DNA of 8,075 nt, from contig DMCR01000198.1 in assembly GCA_003445735.1 (NCBI GenBank), positions 1-8,075 of the forward strand. Reading direction: 5' to 3'. Shown in pieces: positions 6,453 through 8,075 of this stretch (positions are counted from its first letter, which is position 1; every line of letters starts with the position of its first letter). The DNA is from Cryomorphaceae bacterium. GTDB lineage: Bacteria; Bacteroidota; Bacteroidia; Flavobacteriales; Schleiferiaceae. Position numbers and translations under genes: made by a program. The notes under the pieces were generated by a model. That model made no database searches, was not told where the DNA came from, and worked only from the letters and a program-made list of their open reading frames with translations.

Positions 6453-8075
6453 TTAAAAATCTAGGTTATTCAATACGTTTTCGTCTACGAGCTTGGGCAC
6501 AGTTACCTTCAAATTAGGAGTGCGCTCCATCTCGCGCTCGATAGCGAATATAGCTTCTTTATTTCTAGCCCACGACCTTCTCGCGATACCATTGTTTACA
6601 TCGTAGAGCAACATGTTTTCGAGCTTGCGCTCTGCTTCAGCCGAGCCGTCGAGCAACATCCCGAATCCGCCGTTGATGACTTCGCCCCATCCAACCCCGC
6701 CGCCGTTGTGAATACTCACCCAGGTAGCACCGCGGAAGCTGTCGCCAATCACGTTCTGGATGGCCATATCGGCGGTGAAGCTTGAGCCGTCGTAGATGTT
6801 CGAGGTCTCGCGGTACGGACTGTCTGTCCCACTGACATCGTGGTGGTCACGGCCCAATACTACAGGCCCAATATCTCCTGCGGCAATGGCATTGTTGAAA
6901 GCTCGTGCGATCTCAATGCGACCTTCGCTATCGGCATACAGGATGCGCGCCTGAGAGCCTACGACTAATTTATTTTCTTTCGCGCCTTTGATCCAACGAA
7001 TGTTATCGTCCATCTGCTGGCGAACTTCTTCCGGTGCCTTAGCCATGAGTCCTTCCAGGATTTCTTCGGCGATGGCATCGGTCTTATCTAAATCGGCCCC
7101 ATCGCCACTGGCACATACCCACCGGAACGGACCAAAGCCGTAGTCGAAACACATTGGGCCCATAATATCTTGCACATATGACGGATAGCGGAAGTGCTCG
7201 CCGTCCGCGGCCATGATTTCTGCACCGGCGCGCGAGCTTTCCAATAAGAATGCATTGCCGTAATCGAAGAAGTACATGCCGTTTTCTACGAGCGCATTAA
7301 TTGCCTTTACATGGCGCTTCAAGGTCGCTTGGATGTGCACTTTAAATTCATCAGGGTTGTTGGCCATCAATTCGTTCGACTCCTCATAGCTCATACCCTG
7401 AGGGTAATAGCCTCCCGCCCAAGGGTTGTGTAAGGACGTCTGGTCAGAGCCGAGGTCTACATGCACGTTGCGCTCCACCATACGCTCCCAGAGGTCCACA
7501 ATGTTTCCAATGTAGGCGATGCTTCGCGCGCGTTTCGCTGCCTGGAATTCTAGAGCCATGTCGATGGCCTCATCGGTGCTGGTGGTGATCTCGTCCACCC
7601 AGCCCTGCTCGTGACGCTTGTAGGCTGCTTTTGGGTTGATCTCTGCGGTGATGCTCACCACCCCAGCAATATTTCCTGCCTTAGGCTGCGCTCCTGACAT
7701 ACCGCCCAATCCCGCAGTGACAAATAGTTTTCCTTCCGGCCCAACGCTAGATTTCATGCGAGCAGCATTCAATACTGTGATGGTCGTTCCGTGTACGATT
7801 CCTTGTGGACCTATGTACATGTAAGAACCGGCCGTCATTTGACCGTATTGGGTAACGCCTAAGGCATTGAATTTTTCCCAATCGTCCGGCTGGCTGTAAT
7901 TAGGAATCATCATTCCGTTGGTCACCACCACGCGCGGTGCTTCTTTTGAGGAAGGGAAGAGGCCCATCGGGTGGCCGCTGTACATATGTAGGGTCTGCTC
8001 CTCAGTTATTTCGCTGAGGTATTTCATCGTCAACAGATATTGAGCCCAATTCTGGAACACCGCCCCATTACCGCC
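6453..8075 (-). CDS. hutU: Urocanate hydratase (urocanase), long form, N-terminus beyond the window
   Basis: Converts urocanate to 4-imidazolone-5-propionate, the second step of histidine breakdown, in the cytoplasm with tightly bound NAD+ as an electrophile. The visible 540 residues begin GGNGAVFQNWAQ and the frame stays open to the right edge; family members of this form are about 660-680 residues, so roughly 130 are missing. The glycine-rich NAD+ segment GLGGMSGAQPKAG is at about 122-134. The catalytic-loop cysteine in YGFGPFRWVC is residue 321 (codon 7113-7115). Other hallmarks are DHHDVSGTDSPYRETSNIYDGS (410-431) and HNGGGVGWGEVINGGFG (456-472). The GPFRWVC loop marks the long, eukaryote-like form rather than the shorter Pseudomonas type with GLPARIC. 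No other hut gene is in the window. The stop TAA is 6453-6455, one base before the Skp-like gene. Confidence 0.97.
   Translation of the reverse strand, partial: GGNGAVFQNWAQYLLTMKYLSEITEEQTLHMYSGHPMGLFPSSKEAPRVVVTNGMMIPNYSQPDDWEKFNALGVTQYGQMTAGSYMYIGPQGIVHGTTITVLNAARMKSSVGPEGKLFVTAGLGGMSGAQPKAGNIAGVVSITAEINPKAAYKRHEQGWVDEITTSTDEAIDMALEFQAAKRARSIAYIGNIVDLWERMVERNVHVDLGSDQTSLHNPWAGGYYPQGMSYEESNELMANNPDEFKVHIQATLKRHVKAINALVENGMYFFDYGNAFLLESSRAGAEIMAADGEHFRYPSYVQDIMGPMCFDYGFGPFRWVCASGDGADLDKTDAIAEEILEGLMAKAPEEVRQQMDDNIRWIKGAKENKLVVGSQARILYADSEGRIEIARAFNNAIAAGDIGPVVLGRDHHDVSGTDSPYRETSNIYDGSSFTADMAIQNVIGDSFRGATWVSIHNGGGVGWGEVINGGFGMLLDGSAEAERKLENMLLYDVNNGIARRSWARNKEAIFAIEREMERTPNLKVTVPKLVDENVLNNLDF

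Noticed and set aside
1..8075. Mobile elements, CRISPR arrays, tRNAs, rRNAs or a defence-type cluster
   Set aside because: No repeat-spacer pattern, no transposase or integrase frame and no tRNA-like cloverleaf was seen; nearly all the DNA is accounted for by recognisable envelope and housekeeping genes.

Overview
The window looks like ordinary chromosomal DNA from a member of the Bacteroidota, most likely a Flavobacteriales-type marine or freshwater bacterium. The main grounds are the gene set and its order (an M23 peptidase plus a small MerR protein divergent from alaS, a TonB-dependent receptor with a Bacteroidota-style barrel, a Skp-like lipoprotein). None of the five visible start codons has a recognisable Shine-Dalgarno sequence, which fits the phylum. 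No ribosomal RNA is present, so a genus cannot be named.

Layout: (1) 1-855, plus strand, the 3' end of a TonB-dependent outer-membrane receptor. (2) 876-910, a hairpin terminator shared with the converging gene. (3) 918-2280, minus strand, a likely two-gene unit with an M23 zinc metallopeptidase followed by a small MerR-type regulator. (4) 2281-2390, a 110-base divergent promoter region. (5) 2391-5788, plus strand, alaS followed by an outer-membrane beta-barrel protein whose start overlaps the alaS stop. (6) 5803-5834, a strong bidirectional terminator. (7) 5852-8075, minus strand, urocanate hydratase (hutU, its N-terminal part beyond the right edge) followed after one base by a Skp/OmpH-like putative lipoprotein.

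Most genes concern either the cell envelope (TonB receptor, cell-wall peptidase, beta-barrel, periplasmic chaperone-like lipoprotein) or housekeeping metabolism (alanyl-tRNA synthesis, histidine breakdown). The tight pairing of alaS with a beta-barrel gene, and of hutU with a Skp-like gene, is the most notable layout feature: envelope genes ride on the transcripts of unrelated housekeeping genes.

I found no mobile element, CRISPR array, tRNA or rRNA, and no sign of a new multi-gene system. No gap between genes exceeds about 110 bases. The findings are modest and are scored accordingly.
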